Assembly (NCBI RefSeq): GCF_011067745.1
Contig: NZ_JAAMPJ010000009.1
Location: 1 to 64,000 of the forward strand
Length of the DNA: 64,000 nucleotides
DNA from: Lentzea alba
GTDB lineage: Bacteria; Actinomycetota; Actinomycetes; Mycobacteriales; Pseudonocardiaceae
Reading direction: 5' to 3'
Part shown: in pieces, positions 33,021 to 41,769 of the stretch
Layout: every line of letters begins with the position of its first letter
How positions within the stretch are numbered: position 1 is the first letter of the stretch
Translations under genes and position numbers: made by a program
The notes under the pieces: generated by a model
Database searches by the model: none
What the model saw: the letters and a program-made list of their open reading frames with translations, nothing else
Told to the model about the DNA's origin: nothing

Positions 33021-33485
33021 TCAGTTCCTGGGGCGCATGATCAGCGCGGCCACGTAGTACGTGCAGGGTTCGCCGGTGGTGTTGGCGAACGCGTGCACCC
33101 GGTCTGCTTCGTAGTACGTCGAGTCCCCCGCCTCCAGGTCGATCACCTGCTGCTCCACGGTGAGCCGCAGCGCGCCCCGCTCGACCACGACGTACTCGTG
33201 CGAACCCCTGGCGTACGCCGGGAACTCGCCCGCGTCACAACCGGCCGGAAGCGTCACGCGAACCAGTTCGAAGTTCACCCCGGCGACCACCGGCGACACC
33301 ACGACGCGTTCCCAGCCCGCCGGGTGCACCGTGCGCTCCTGATCTGCACGGCGGCGGACGACGACCCCGCGGTCGTCGTCCTGCAGCAGCGCGATCAGCG
33401 GGACGTCCAGCCCTTCGGCGACACGGGCCAGCACGGTCACCGTGGGCGCCTTCTCCGCACGCTCGACCGCGGACAACACAGTCAC
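33021..33485 (-). pseudogene. XRE-cupin regulator missing most of its HTH (5'-truncated)
   Basis: The frame starts in the middle of a helix-turn-helix (TVLSAVERAEKAPTVTVLAR, normally preceded by about 35 residues). It continues through a linker into an intact cupin domain (ARGSHEYVVVERGALRLTVE, DSTYYEADRVHAFANTTGEP). Such proteins repress transcription through the HTH and sense small molecules through the cupin. The GTG at 33485 is fortuitous. The loss coincides with the loss of the start of the GNAT gene on the other strand, so one event removed both. Confidence 0.7.
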
Positions 33486-33993
33486 GGAGATCTACGCGGC
33501 TTACGTCCTGCAGACCACCGTGTCGCTCGCCGAAACGCCGCCCACGAGAGCGCAGTGGGGTGCGCGGTACTGGGACCTCGCAGGCCGGGGCTTGCCATTT
33601 CTGGTCGCCGAACCGGAGGGCGAGGTAGTGGGCATGGCGTTCTGCTCACCGTGGAAGACCAAAAGCGCGTACCGCTTCACCGTCGAGAGTTCGATCTACC
33701 TCGACCCACGCGCGGCAGGACGGGGAGTTGGCACCGCGCTCCTCGAGAAGCTGCTCGACCGCTGCACCACGGCGGGAATCCGCGAAGTGATCGCCGTGAT
33801 CGTGGACAACGGCAACACCGCATCGCAGAAACTTCATCTCCGCTGCGGTTTCACCGAAGCCGGGCGCCTGCACGGCGTCGGCACAAAGCACGGCAGCACC
33901 CTGGACACCGTGCTGATGCAGCGGCACCTGCCGACGGCTGTCCGGTTTCCCCACCCGGGTACCTCAGCGCAGCCTGCAGGGGTCGCTTCGTAG
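33442..33993 (+). pseudogene. GNAT acetyltransferase missing its N-terminal strand
   Basis: From about 33480 the frame reads VTEIYAAYVLQTTVSLAETP, PEGEVVGMAFCSPWKTKSAY, acetyl-CoA loop RAAGRGVGTALLEKLLD and KLHLRCGFTEAGRLHGVGTK. This matches phosphinothricin-type N-acetyltransferases. The usual first 12 or so residues are replaced by antisense of the XRE gene. Translation could start at GTG 33442 as a chimeric protein, but the native start is lost. The acetyl-CoA-binding core is intact, so residual function is possible. Confidence 0.65.
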
Positions 33994-34494
33994 GTACAGG
34001 CTGAGCTTGCCGGAAGCGCGCCCGCGCGGCACTCCCTGCGCCGCCAGGGAGTTCTCCCGTCGTTGTCTCACGGCCGTGAGGATCTTGGCTTCGAGCACCT
34101 CACGGGATCGGCGCACGGCCCGTTGACCTCGTCGCTGCTCGATGCGGTCAACACGGTCCCCAGCCCGAACTTCTGGTTGGCTGTCACGATCACCGAACCG
34201 GCATGAAGAAGCCGTCCCAGGAAACGCCTCGAGGCGGGTCTGGCAGAAAACCCGCCTGACCAGCGAAATCGCCAGATCAGACGGGTTCTACCTTACGTCA
34301 CGTGCTGCGCCCGGCGGCCAACTCCACCGCCGGTGTCCCGAAGTGCAGCCAGGCCGCGGACGGGGACCTCGGAGTCCACGACGAACGAGCCGTCGGCGAT
34401 CAGGCGCCGGCGGGCGTCGCCGAAGTCGCGGATCGCACCAATGTCGGTGGCGCGATCCCTCTGTGCCGTTCGAGAAAGGACGTGTCGCGCAGGG
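33994..34494. other. 500-nt stretch with gene debris and a hairpin
   Basis: On the plus strand, 34084-34206 reads LGFEHLTGSAHGPLTSSLLD then AVNTVPSPNFWLAVTITEPA and a stop, which looks like a lost gene's C-terminus. On the minus strand, 34310-34440 carries RDFGDARRRLIADGSFVVDS. Neither family is recognised. A hairpin (AGGCGGGT 34232-34239 with ACCCGCCT 34250-34257) lies between them. No intact gene is visible. Confidence 0.4.
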
Positions 34495-35632
34495 TCACGC
34501 TCCTGGGTGCAGACCAGGCCAGCCGGGTGTCGGGTCGCCCTTGACCTCGCCGAAGTACAGGGCGAAGGTCTGCTTCAGCCGCTCGGCCTCGGCTCGGTCC
34601 TCCATGAACCGGGGGAAACCGTCCACGTTGGCGTTCGGGTACTCCCAGATCGGCTTCAGGCCCTTGGGCGCGGCGATGTCCGTGCGCACCGACCAGCTGT
34701 TGGAGGTCTGGCGTTCGGTGGAGAGCTGCCAGTTCAGGTACAGCTTGGCCGTCGTCGGGTTGGCTGCCTGCTTGAGGATCGCGATCCGCTGACCCCATGC
34801 CATGAACGGGTGCCCGTCGGGCATTCCCATGCGGACAGGGCCGGTGCTGGTGGGGTTGCCGCCCGTGCCGATGCCGATGACCGCCGACTTGTTGTTGATC
34901 GCGGTGCTCGGCGAGAAGGAGCCGCGGGCGAACTGCGGTTGCTGGGCGGCGAGGCGCGATCCAGTCCCAGCCGTAGGTCTCGACGTAGAGGGAGTAAAGG
35001 TAGAGCACCGCGTCGTCGTCGTGCGGGTAGGACGAGGCGACGGCGCCCTTCCAGCGCGGGTCGACCAGGTCCAGCGGCGTCAGTGGCGGGTTGGCCCCGG
35101 CCGCTGCCACGTCGTACAGATAGCTGAAGGCGATGACCATGCCGGCGATCCAGGCGCCGTCGGGATCCCGGAACTTGTTGTACAGCTTGCCGAAGCCGGC
35201 CGGCTTGTAGTGCAGCAGCCGGCCCTCGCGCTTCCAGCGGGTGAAGTCCTGCAGCGTCTGCAGCTGCACGACGTCAGGGACCAGGGTGTCGGTCGCCAGC
35301 TGGTTGTCCACGCGGACGTCGTGGTACTTGCTGTAGTCCACGATCAGCTGGAGGTCGATCGCCGGGAACCGCTGACGGAAGGCCGTTCGCGCGCCCGCGC
35401 CGCTCCCCGAATCGGCGAGGTCTCCACCCGCGTAGACCACGAGCTTGCCGCTCTCGGCGAGAGCGTCCCGGTACAGCTCATCGAGGGTCCTGGTCTCCTC
35501 GCGGCCGGAGCCGCGCGACGAGTCGGCGGGAGCGGCCGCAGCAGTGGAGGCGGTGGCACCGAGCGTGCCGAGTCCGAGCGCGGCACCCGCTCCGGCGGCG
35601 AGGAAGCGCCGCCGACTGGGAAGGCTGGTCAC
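34495..35632 (-). pseudogene. Tat-exported ABC solute-binding protein gene with a frameshift
   Basis: GTG 35632 starts a twin-arginine leader (VTSLPSRRRFLAAGAGAALG). A type-2 periplasmic binding fold follows (KLVVYAGGDLADSG, AFRQRFPAIDLQLIVDYSKY, WIAGMVIAFSYLYDV) up to YGWDWIA near 34965. The frame is then lost, and another frame continues through AAQQPQFARGSF, GHPFMAWGQRIAILKQAANP and TAKLYLNWQLSTERQ to 34495. The join needs a single small indel, so either the gene is recently dead or there is a sequencing error. It resembles binding proteins of iron or thiamine type. No permease genes adjoin it. Confidence 0.75.
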
Positions 35633-35704
35633 TGGTAACCCTTTCTGGGCGTTGGACAGAGAAGGGAACGCCGGCCCTTCGGAACGACCAGGGCAAGCAT
35701 TCAC

Positions 35705-35735
35705 CTGACAAGACAGTATCTGCTTTGTCAGATAC
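35705..35735. promoter_or_regulatory. Overlapping dyads upstream of the solute-binding gene
   Basis: GTATCTG-CTTTGT-CAGATAC (35716-35735) is a perfect 7-bp dyad. CTGACAA (35705) and TTGTCAG (35725) form a second, overlapping one. They are 73-103 nt before the GTG at 35632 and are probably an operator. Confidence 0.5.
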
Positions 35736-36126
35736 CGGCGAGCACAAGTAATGTGAGTGGTGCTCGCGCATTCGCAGCGGACTGCGGCGTCGAAGAAGTC
35801 CACGAGCCCATGCACTTGTCCGGTCGACCTGCGGTGAGTGTCCTTTTCGGACAACACACGGCAAGCGGACCGAGCGCTTTCCGGCGACGATCACCGGTCA
35901 CGGAGCCAGCGTCCGCCGCGGTCTGCCGAATATTGGCCCCGTGCGCCGACAGGCGCCTGCACGACACCCTTAGCGAGACGGACGAGTTCCGATGCCACGT
36001 CGAGCGGCGAGATCCGAGATCGACCCGCGAGAGCGGCTCTGACACCGCAGCTGCACATGATCGATGGTGAAGAGAGACGACATTGGCCAGCCACACACCG
36101 GCGATTGACCACACGGGACACAGCGC
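35736..36126. other. Intergenic, no gene recognised
   Basis: About 390 nt separate the divergent solute-binding and NTF2-like genes. I see no convincing frame, RNA or strong terminator on either strand; presumably the promoters of both neighbours are here. Confidence 0.4.
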
Positions 36127-36537
36127 ATGACGCCGCGGGACGACGTCGCGATCGTGGCGGAGAAGTTGATCGCAAGGGTGGCGGCGAAGGATTCGGTCGG
36201 ACTGGGTCTCCTGTTCGCCCCTGATGTGACGTGGTGGACGACCCCGATACCCAGTCCTCCCTGGCCCACTGAGATCCGCAGTGGCCGGCAGGTCGAGGCG
36301 TTCGCGCTGGGTTGCCTGTCCGTCTTCGACATCACCGCGATCACGATGCGACGCGTGGCCGTCGACGCTGACGACGCCGTGTTGCTGGGACGGCTGCACG
36401 GACGCGCTCTGACGAACGTTGCCGACTTCTCCTGCGACTTCGTGGTGTGGCTGACCGTGCAAGGCGGTCTGATCACCGGATTGCGCCTGTTCTTGGACAC
36501 CCTCGCGATCACCTCGGCACTGCGTGCTGGTCACTGA
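36127..36537 (+). CDS. NTF2/SnoaL-like protein (third, divergent)
   Basis: The 136-residue protein of the SnoaL-like superfamily shows EKLIARVAAKDSVGLGLLFA, DVTWWTTPIPSPPWP and GRLHGRALTNVADFSCDFVV. It ends in the typical strand and helix (VQGGLITGLRLFLDTLAI). It is not closely related to the duplicated pair at 23660 and 28192. No partner enzyme is adjacent and function is unknown. Confidence 0.75.
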   Translation: MTPRDDVAIVAEKLIARVAAKDSVGLGLLFAPDVTWWTTPIPSPPWPTEIRSGRQVEAFALGCLSVFDITAITMRRVAVDADDAVLLGRLHGRALTNVADFSCDFVVWLTVQGGLITGLRLFLDTLAITSALRAGH

Positions 36538-36631
36538 ACGTGCACACGAGATTCCTCGGGTATCACCAGAATGCCTTCGAAGCCAGGTGACCGCTGATGG
36601 CAAGATTGCTTATTTCAGGGAGGCGAGGCTG

Positions 36632-36943
36632 ATGACGGGACAAAAGGTGTCCGACGTGCCTCAACAAACCGCGCGGAAAGAAGTGGATGAGCCGCCGGAA
36701 TCACTGTGCACCATGCTCCGTGAACTCAGAAGCCGGCACGGGCTGAGCCAGTGCGGCCTGGCCGGGCAACTCAACGATGCCTCCGGCAACAGCAGCATCA
36801 CCAGGGAGAACATCTCCCGCTGGGAACGCGGCAAACGCATACCAGGGCCTTACTGGCGGAAGTGGCTTTGCGCCGTGCTCGACCTGCCGCAGCAAGACGT
36901 GGACCTGGCGGCCGCCGTCGCCCGTCGCACCCGCCGGGCCTGA
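36632..36943 (+). CDS. Small XRE-type helix-turn-helix protein
   Basis: The 103-residue product starts at ATG 36632 behind GGGAGGCGAGG. Residues about 25-85 form an HTH: LCTMLRELRSRHGLSQCGLA, ITRENISRWERGKRIP, and an aromatic turn YWRKWLCAVLDLP. There is no ligand domain. This HTH-only format resembles the N-terminal domain of actinobacterial XRE-TPR regulators. It is the first of three consecutive regulator genes. Confidence 0.8.
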   Translation: MTGQKVSDVPQQTARKEVDEPPESLCTMLRELRSRHGLSQCGLAGQLNDASGNSSITRENISRWERGKRIPGPYWRKWLCAVLDLPQQDVDLAAAVARRTRRA

Positions 36944-37043
36944 CCACGACCACCCCTGTGAAGCGGTGTGACGCAGGGAAACGCCGCTTCGAATGCGGGC
37001 GCTCCGGCGTGCGGCCGCCGGAGCCGTCCGCTGGAAGGGTGCC

Positions 37044-37727
37044 ATGCCTGCCGGAAGCACCAGTACGAATCACACGAGGGCCGATCTTCTCGCCGCAGCG
37101 GCGGTCGTTTTCGAACGAGACGGCTATGCCCGCGCGAAGGTTTCCGACATCTGTCGTGCGGCCGGGGTCACCAAAGGCGCGCTGTACTTCTATTTTTCGT
37201 CGAAGAAAGCTCTCGCCGCGGAGGTGCTGAACCGGCAGACGCAAGAGTGGAACCACGCGCGGCGGCAACTGTCGGTGGCACGTCACAGTCCACTGCAGGT
37301 TCTGGTGGACCTCGGCTACGCGGTGTCCCTCCGCACCGGGCCTGATCTCACCACCGCGGGCGCACACCGTCTGCTCTTCCAGTCGCCTCTGTGCGAGGAG
37401 TTCGCCGAGCAGCAGATCGACCAGTGGATCGGGGTCGTGTGCGACCTGCTGCTGGCGGCGCAGAGCGAGGGTGAGCTGTACGCCGATCTCGACCTGCGGC
37501 AGGCCGCGGCAGCGGTCATGACGGCCCTGATCGGGATGCGGGTCACGTTGATCGCGATGACCGATTTCGACGACGTGACACAACGTGCGGCCGCGGTGTG
37601 GCGGATGTGGATTCCGGCGCTGGCGCCACCGGACGTCCGCCGCACGCTGCGACTGCAGCCGCCTTCCAGCCACATTCACTCCACAATCACCGATACGCGC
37701 TGGGTGCTCGTACCGGAGTCCGGGTAG
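37044..37727 (+). CDS. TetR regulator of the gamma-butyrolactone-receptor type, copy 1
   Basis: The 227-residue protein has TRADLLAAAAVVFERDGYAR, VSDICRAAGVTKGALYFYFS and KKALAAEVL, which match the ArpA/ScbR DNA-binding domain. The C-terminal part (LQVLVDLGYAVSLR, DPDLTTAGAHRLLF-like segment) fits the ligand domain. ATG 37044 follows GGAAGGG. It is 7 nt upstream of a second gene of the same type. No AfsA-type butyrolactone synthase gene is in this window. Confidence 0.85.
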   Translation: MPAGSTSTNHTRADLLAAAAVVFERDGYARAKVSDICRAAGVTKGALYFYFSSKKALAAEVLNRQTQEWNHARRQLSVARHSPLQVLVDLGYAVSLRTGPDLTTAGAHRLLFQSPLCEEFAEQQIDQWIGVVCDLLLAAQSEGELYADLDLRQAAAAVMTALIGMRVTLIAMTDFDDVTQRAAAVWRMWIPALAPPDVRRTLRLQPPSSHIHSTITDTRWVLVPESG

Positions 37728-37734
37728 GAGCCGA

Positions 37735-38376
37735 TTGAACGACCTGGCGAATGGGCACCGCACCAGGGAACGCCTGATAGCCGCGAGCATCGAGTTGTTC
37801 GACCGCGACGGGTTCCCGCGCACCTCCCTGGACGCGGTGTGCCGGAAGGTGAGGGTCACCAAGGGTGCCCTCTATCGTCACTTTCCGTCCAAGCGCGCAC
37901 TTGCGGCGGCGGTTGTCGAGGAGTACTTCCAGATGTCGCACGACGTTCGTGCCGCGGTCGAGGCTGTCAGCCCGACCCCGCTGCAGGCGCTGATCGACCT
38001 GACGTACCTCATGTGCCGGCTGGTCTGCACGGATCGGACGGTGCGGGTGAGCGTGCGTCTGCTGTTCACCAGCGAGCTGTTCGATCTGCTGGCGGGCACG
38101 TACTGCGTCAGCGTCGCCGCGATGATCCGCGACCTGCTGCGCGATGCCGTCGAGGTGGGCCAGGTTCAACCGGACGTCGATGTCCGCGAAGAGGCAGAAG
38201 GCCTCATGATGATGATCATCGGTGGGCAGCTGCGCACCGTCGTGTCCGCTGACAAGTCCGATGTGGACGGTCAGCTGACGATGTTGTGGCGGGGTCAGGT
38301 CGACCGGCTCGTGCCGGCCGAGCAGCGCGACCGTCTGCGCACCCAGCCACCACCGTTCGACCGCGTTGTGGACTGA
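37735..38376 (+). CDS. TetR regulator of the gamma-butyrolactone-receptor type, copy 2
   Basis: TTG 37735 lies 7 nt after the previous stop, with TAGGAG in between, and starts LNDLANGHRTRERLIAASIE. The HTH continues FPRTSLDAVCRKVRVTKGAL, YRHFPSKRALAAAVV. The ligand domain parallels copy 1 (LQALIDLTYLMCRLV...RLLFTSELFDLLAG). The 213-residue length is typical. The two probably heterodimerise or form a receptor/pseudo-receptor pair, as in antibiotic-regulating loci; this is inference. Confidence 0.85.
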   Translation: MNDLANGHRTRERLIAASIELFDRDGFPRTSLDAVCRKVRVTKGALYRHFPSKRALAAAVVEEYFQMSHDVRAAVEAVSPTPLQALIDLTYLMCRLVCTDRTVRVSVRLLFTSELFDLLAGTYCVSVAAMIRDLLRDAVEVGQVQPDVDVREEAEGLMMMIIGGQLRTVVSADKSDVDGQLTMLWRGQVDRLVPAEQRDRLRTQPPPFDRVVD

Positions 38377-38381
38377 GACCG

Positions 38382-39584
38382 CTAGCCGGCGGTGCGGATC
38401 GGTGCGACCGGCCGGGCTCCCCCGGCAGCGAGGAATTCCGCCACGGGCAGGGTCGCGGCGCCCAGTGCGACCGACTCGGGCCCGAGTTCGCACAGCGCGA
38501 TCGACGCCTGGGCGAACGGTCTGCGCAGGGCGTGGCGCGCGGCTTCTTCCCGGATCTCGGGCAGCAGACGCGAGCCGAGCAGGAGTCCCGCCCAGCCGCC
38601 CACCAACACCCGCTCGGGGTTGAAGAGGTTGATCAGGCTGCCGATGCCGATACCCGCGTGGCGTGCGACCTCACGAAGCACTTGCCGCGCTGGTGCGGTG
38701 TCCGAAGCAACCAGCGACCGCAGCGTTGCCTCCTCGTCCGCGGCGACGGTGCCGCCCAGCGCGCGATACCGGTCGACGACGCCCTTGGCGCCGATGTAGG
38801 CCTCCAGGCAGCCGAGCGCTCCGCAGCGGCACTTCCGGCCGTCGAGGGCCACCGTCGTGTGCCCCCACTCCCCCGCGCCGCCGGACGTGCCTCGGTAGGG
38901 CACGCCATCCGCGATCACGCTCGCGCCGACGCCGGACCCGATCAGCGTGATGACCGCGTCGTCGATGCCGCAGCCGGCGCCGAACCACAGCTCGGCCTGG
39001 CCGGCCGTGTTGGCGCCGTTGTCCAGGTGCAGCGGGACGTCCGTGTCCGCACGCAGCATCCGTTCCAGCGGAACGCCGTCCCAGCCCACGGTCTGCCCGT
39101 AGACCAGTCCGTGCTCCACCAGACCCGGCAGGCCGATGCCGACGCCGAGCACGTTGCCCTGGCCGGCCCCGCATTCGGTGAGGCAGCGCCGGAGCCCCGC
39201 GTGGATCCACCGCACGACCTCGTCGGCCGGGTGGTTGCCGGGCCGCAGGGCGAACTTCGTCGTCGCCAACCGCCGCAGTGTCAGGTCGAACGCCTCGACC
39301 AGCACGTGCGTCTCTCCGACGTCCACTCCGACGACGACGGCGTGGCGGGGGTTCACCCGCAGGAGCACCCGCGGCCGTCCGCCGTCGGAGTCGACGTGTC
39401 CGGCCTCGACCACGACCCCGTCGGCGATCAGCTCGCCCGTCACGTTGCTGACCGCCCCCTGGCTCAGGCCGGTCACCTCGGCGAGTTCGTGCCGGCTGCG
39501 CGGGCCGTCGAGGTACAACGCGCGCAACACCCGCGCCCGATTGCCGGCACGCAGATCACGGACAGTCAGCTTGCCCCGGTGCAC
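38382..39584 (-). CDS. ROK-family regulator 1 (end of the glycan operon)
   Basis: The 400-residue protein has an N-terminal MarR-like winged helix (RHELAEVTGLSQGAVSNVTG, GRPRVLLRVN) and a ROK kinase-like domain (VVGVDVGETHVLVEAFDL, LIGSGVGASVIADGV). The zinc motif is CRCGALGCLEAY, and GGWAGLLLGSRLLP is near the end. It starts 12 nt after the GH35-like gene in the same direction, so it belongs to the operon it probably represses. It is strongly similar to the ROK protein at 50918. Confidence 0.92.
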   Translation of the reverse strand: MHRGKLTVRDLRAGNRARVLRALYLDGPRSRHELAEVTGLSQGAVSNVTGELIADGVVVEAGHVDSDGGRPRVLLRVNPRHAVVVGVDVGETHVLVEAFDLTLRRLATTKFALRPGNHPADEVVRWIHAGLRRCLTECGAGQGNVLGVGIGLPGLVEHGLVYGQTVGWDGVPLERMLRADTDVPLHLDNGANTAGQAELWFGAGCGIDDAVITLIGSGVGASVIADGVPYRGTSGGAGEWGHTTVALDGRKCRCGALGCLEAYIGAKGVVDRYRALGGTVAADEEATLRSLVASDTAPARQVLREVARHAGIGIGSLINLFNPERVLVGGWAGLLLGSRLLPEIREEAARHALRRPFAQASIALCELGPESVALGAATLPVAEFLAAGGARPVAPIRTAG

Positions 39585-39596
39585 GGTGTCCTCTCC

Positions 39597-41720
39597 TCAC
39601 GTCGGCACGTGTTGGCGCCGTGTGGTCGTCATGGCGTTCAGCAGCGTGCCGTAGGGCGCGGTGAACCGGACCCCGCCCGCTGTCACGCTCGGCGTGATCG
39701 AGGAACCGAGGTGCCCGTTGCGACCGGTGACGAGCGCATCGGTGACCACACCGTCGGCGAGCCGGACGAGGGCCGCGCCACCGGCACACAGATCCAGCGC
39801 GACCGAGCAGGACGTGCTGGTCTCGACGCGAACGGTGCCGCCACCATCGGCGTTCGCGAGCACCGCGAGGTGGTCCACGCCGCCGGGACACCGGCGCAGG
39901 TACACGTCGGCGACTCCCTCGACGACCCTCGCGGCGGGCGGCGCCCATTCGGTGACCCGCCGGGCGGCGACGTCCGCTGCGTCCACAACGGACGGATCCG
40001 GCCAGTGCAGGACCCGGTCCGGGTCCGCGGAACGGATCACGTCGTCGAGCAACAGGCACGACCTGCCGTGGAGGTCGAACGCCGGCATCTCGCCGACGAG
40101 GATCAGCCGTCCACCCTCCGCGACGTGACTCGCGAGCAGTCGTTGTTGCGGGCGCGGCAGGTAGCGCCACGTCGGCACCACCAGCGGAATACCCGTGACC
40201 CGGCCCGACGCGCGTCCCGCGGCGTCGGCCGGATCGGTGCCCGGATCATCGAGATCCCACAGGCCGAAGTCGAGCTGGTACCTCCGGGCCGCGTCGTGCC
40301 AGGCCCGCAGGAACTCCCCGCACGCGGGCACCGTCCAGTCGTTCCTGCGGCCCGCGAGTCGTGCGTTCCACGCGGCGGCGGCCGCGTGCGGCGCCCAGTA
40401 ACCGATCACCGCCGACCGCACGGGACGGCCGATGGACCATTCGGTTCCGTGGCGGCGCAGGTAGTCCGCGAGCGCCCGCGCGGCCATCGCCTTCTCCGTC
40501 TCCTCGCCGTTGGCCGCGATCGGAGCGCAGTCCGGGTAGGGCCGGTCGTGGAAGCGGTCGAGGTCGGAGTCCCAGGTGCTGGTGGCGACACCGGTGTAGA
40601 GGTTGTAGCCGGTGGCGCCGCAGGCCAACGCGAGCACAGTCTGGTGCAGGCAGGTCGTCGGATCGGCGAACGCCTTCTCGTAGAGCACCGAAAACCCCCA
40701 GTTCTCCTCGTAGTTGCAGCCGGGCGCCAGTTTGGCCGCGATCACGTAGCGAGCACGGGACTCGTCGTTCTCGGCGACCGGTCCGACCCAGTTGGTGAAG
40801 CCGTAGCGCACGCCGGCCCAGCGCCACGGCTGCGTCCGGGCGAGCCAGGAGTCCAGCGCGCCCGGACCGGCGGCGGGCGGGTTCAGGTTCACCACGGTGG
40901 GCACTGCCGCACCGACCGTGGCCGACCATCGCCGGAACAGTTCGGCGAACCGCTCGGCCTGCGTGTGTCCCCACGCCATCCGTTGCAGCGGATCGATCTC
41001 GGCGGCAACGGTGGTGGGAGGAGACGGCGGACCGCCGCCGAGTGGAGCGTGCAGCCGGTGGTGGGCGGCCAGCGCGGATGCGCTGAAGTCCATGTCCCAC
41101 AAGCCGAGCGCACCGTCGGTGTAGATGCCCTCGTTCGCGATCTGCACCGCGACGATCGGACCGTCCGGCGCCGAGTGCGGCCGCACGAGTTGCTCGCCGA
41201 CCGCTCGCAGCCAGGACAGCACGAGTTCGTCGAACACCGGGCACAGCGGCGCGGGCAGTGGCCAGTCCACCGGCTTGCCGTCGGGCCCGCAGCGCGAGCC
41301 GGACCAGGTTCTCGGCGCACCGGAGACGTCGAGGACCGGTTCGATGCGCCGGTCGTAGATCGGCGACACCCAGTCGGGCAGGCCGCCGTAGTTGGTCTCG
41401 GCGTGGATGAACGGCCCAGGCTTGACCACCGCGGACAGACCGGCCTCCGCGGCGAGCCGGACGAACCGCGCCGCGTCGCGTCGGGGGTCGGTTCTGCCGA
41501 CCAGATCCGGAGGCCGCTGCGCCAAGGGCTGGTGGTGTCGCCACGGCACGTACGTCGTGACCGCGTCCACTCCCATGCGTGCCAACGCGAGCAGCCGGTC
41601 GCCCCAGTTCCTCGGCTCGTCCCGGTAGTACGGGTAGTCGGCGGTGACGAACGGCCGCGGCTGCCCGTCCTCGATGAACCATCCCCCGCGCATCGACGGG
41701 ATCTGAAATGACGTCGTCAC
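39597..41720 (-). CDS. GH35-like glycoside hydrolase (beta-galactosidase-type)
   Basis: This cytosolic enzyme of about 707 residues has a TIM barrel start as in GH35: PFVTADYPYYRDEPRNWGDR, VDAVTTYVPWRHHQP, VVKPGPFIHAETNYGGLPDW. The acid/base is in VAVQIANEGIY and the likely nucleophile in NYEENWGFS. A beta-rich C-terminus follows. GTG 41720 is preferred because GAAAGGA sits at normal distance; ATG 41726 would abut it. There is no signal peptide, so it probably acts on imported oligosaccharides. The exact sugar is uncertain. Confidence 0.82.
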   Translation of the reverse strand: MTTSFQIPSMRGGWFIEDGQPRPFVTADYPYYRDEPRNWGDRLLALARMGVDAVTTYVPWRHHQPLAQRPPDLVGRTDPRRDAARFVRLAAEAGLSAVVKPGPFIHAETNYGGLPDWVSPIYDRRIEPVLDVSGAPRTWSGSRCGPDGKPVDWPLPAPLCPVFDELVLSWLRAVGEQLVRPHSAPDGPIVAVQIANEGIYTDGALGLWDMDFSASALAAHHRLHAPLGGGPPSPPTTVAAEIDPLQRMAWGHTQAERFAELFRRWSATVGAAVPTVVNLNPPAAGPGALDSWLARTQPWRWAGVRYGFTNWVGPVAENDESRARYVIAAKLAPGCNYEENWGFSVLYEKAFADPTTCLHQTVLALACGATGYNLYTGVATSTWDSDLDRFHDRPYPDCAPIAANGEETEKAMAARALADYLRRHGTEWSIGRPVRSAVIGYWAPHAAAAAWNARLAGRRNDWTVPACGEFLRAWHDAARRYQLDFGLWDLDDPGTDPADAAGRASGRVTGIPLVVPTWRYLPRPQQRLLASHVAEGGRLILVGEMPAFDLHGRSCLLLDDVIRSADPDRVLHWPDPSVVDAADVAARRVTEWAPPAARVVEGVADVYLRRCPGGVDHLAVLANADGGGTVRVETSTSCSVALDLCAGGAALVRLADGVVTDALVTGRNGHLGSSITPSVTAGGVRFTAPYGTLLNAMTTTRRQHVPT

Positions 41721-41769
41721 GTGCATCCTTTCGACAGTTCGACTTTCGAGGTGCGGGGAATGGCCGGGG

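Noticed and set aside
38286-41711. A 1141-codon open frame on the plus strand
   Set aside because: It is antisense to the ROK 1 and GH35-like genes, which have clear motifs, ribosome-binding sites and family length. Long antisense frames are common in GC-rich DNA, and its translation is rich in R, G, H and Q without any domain.
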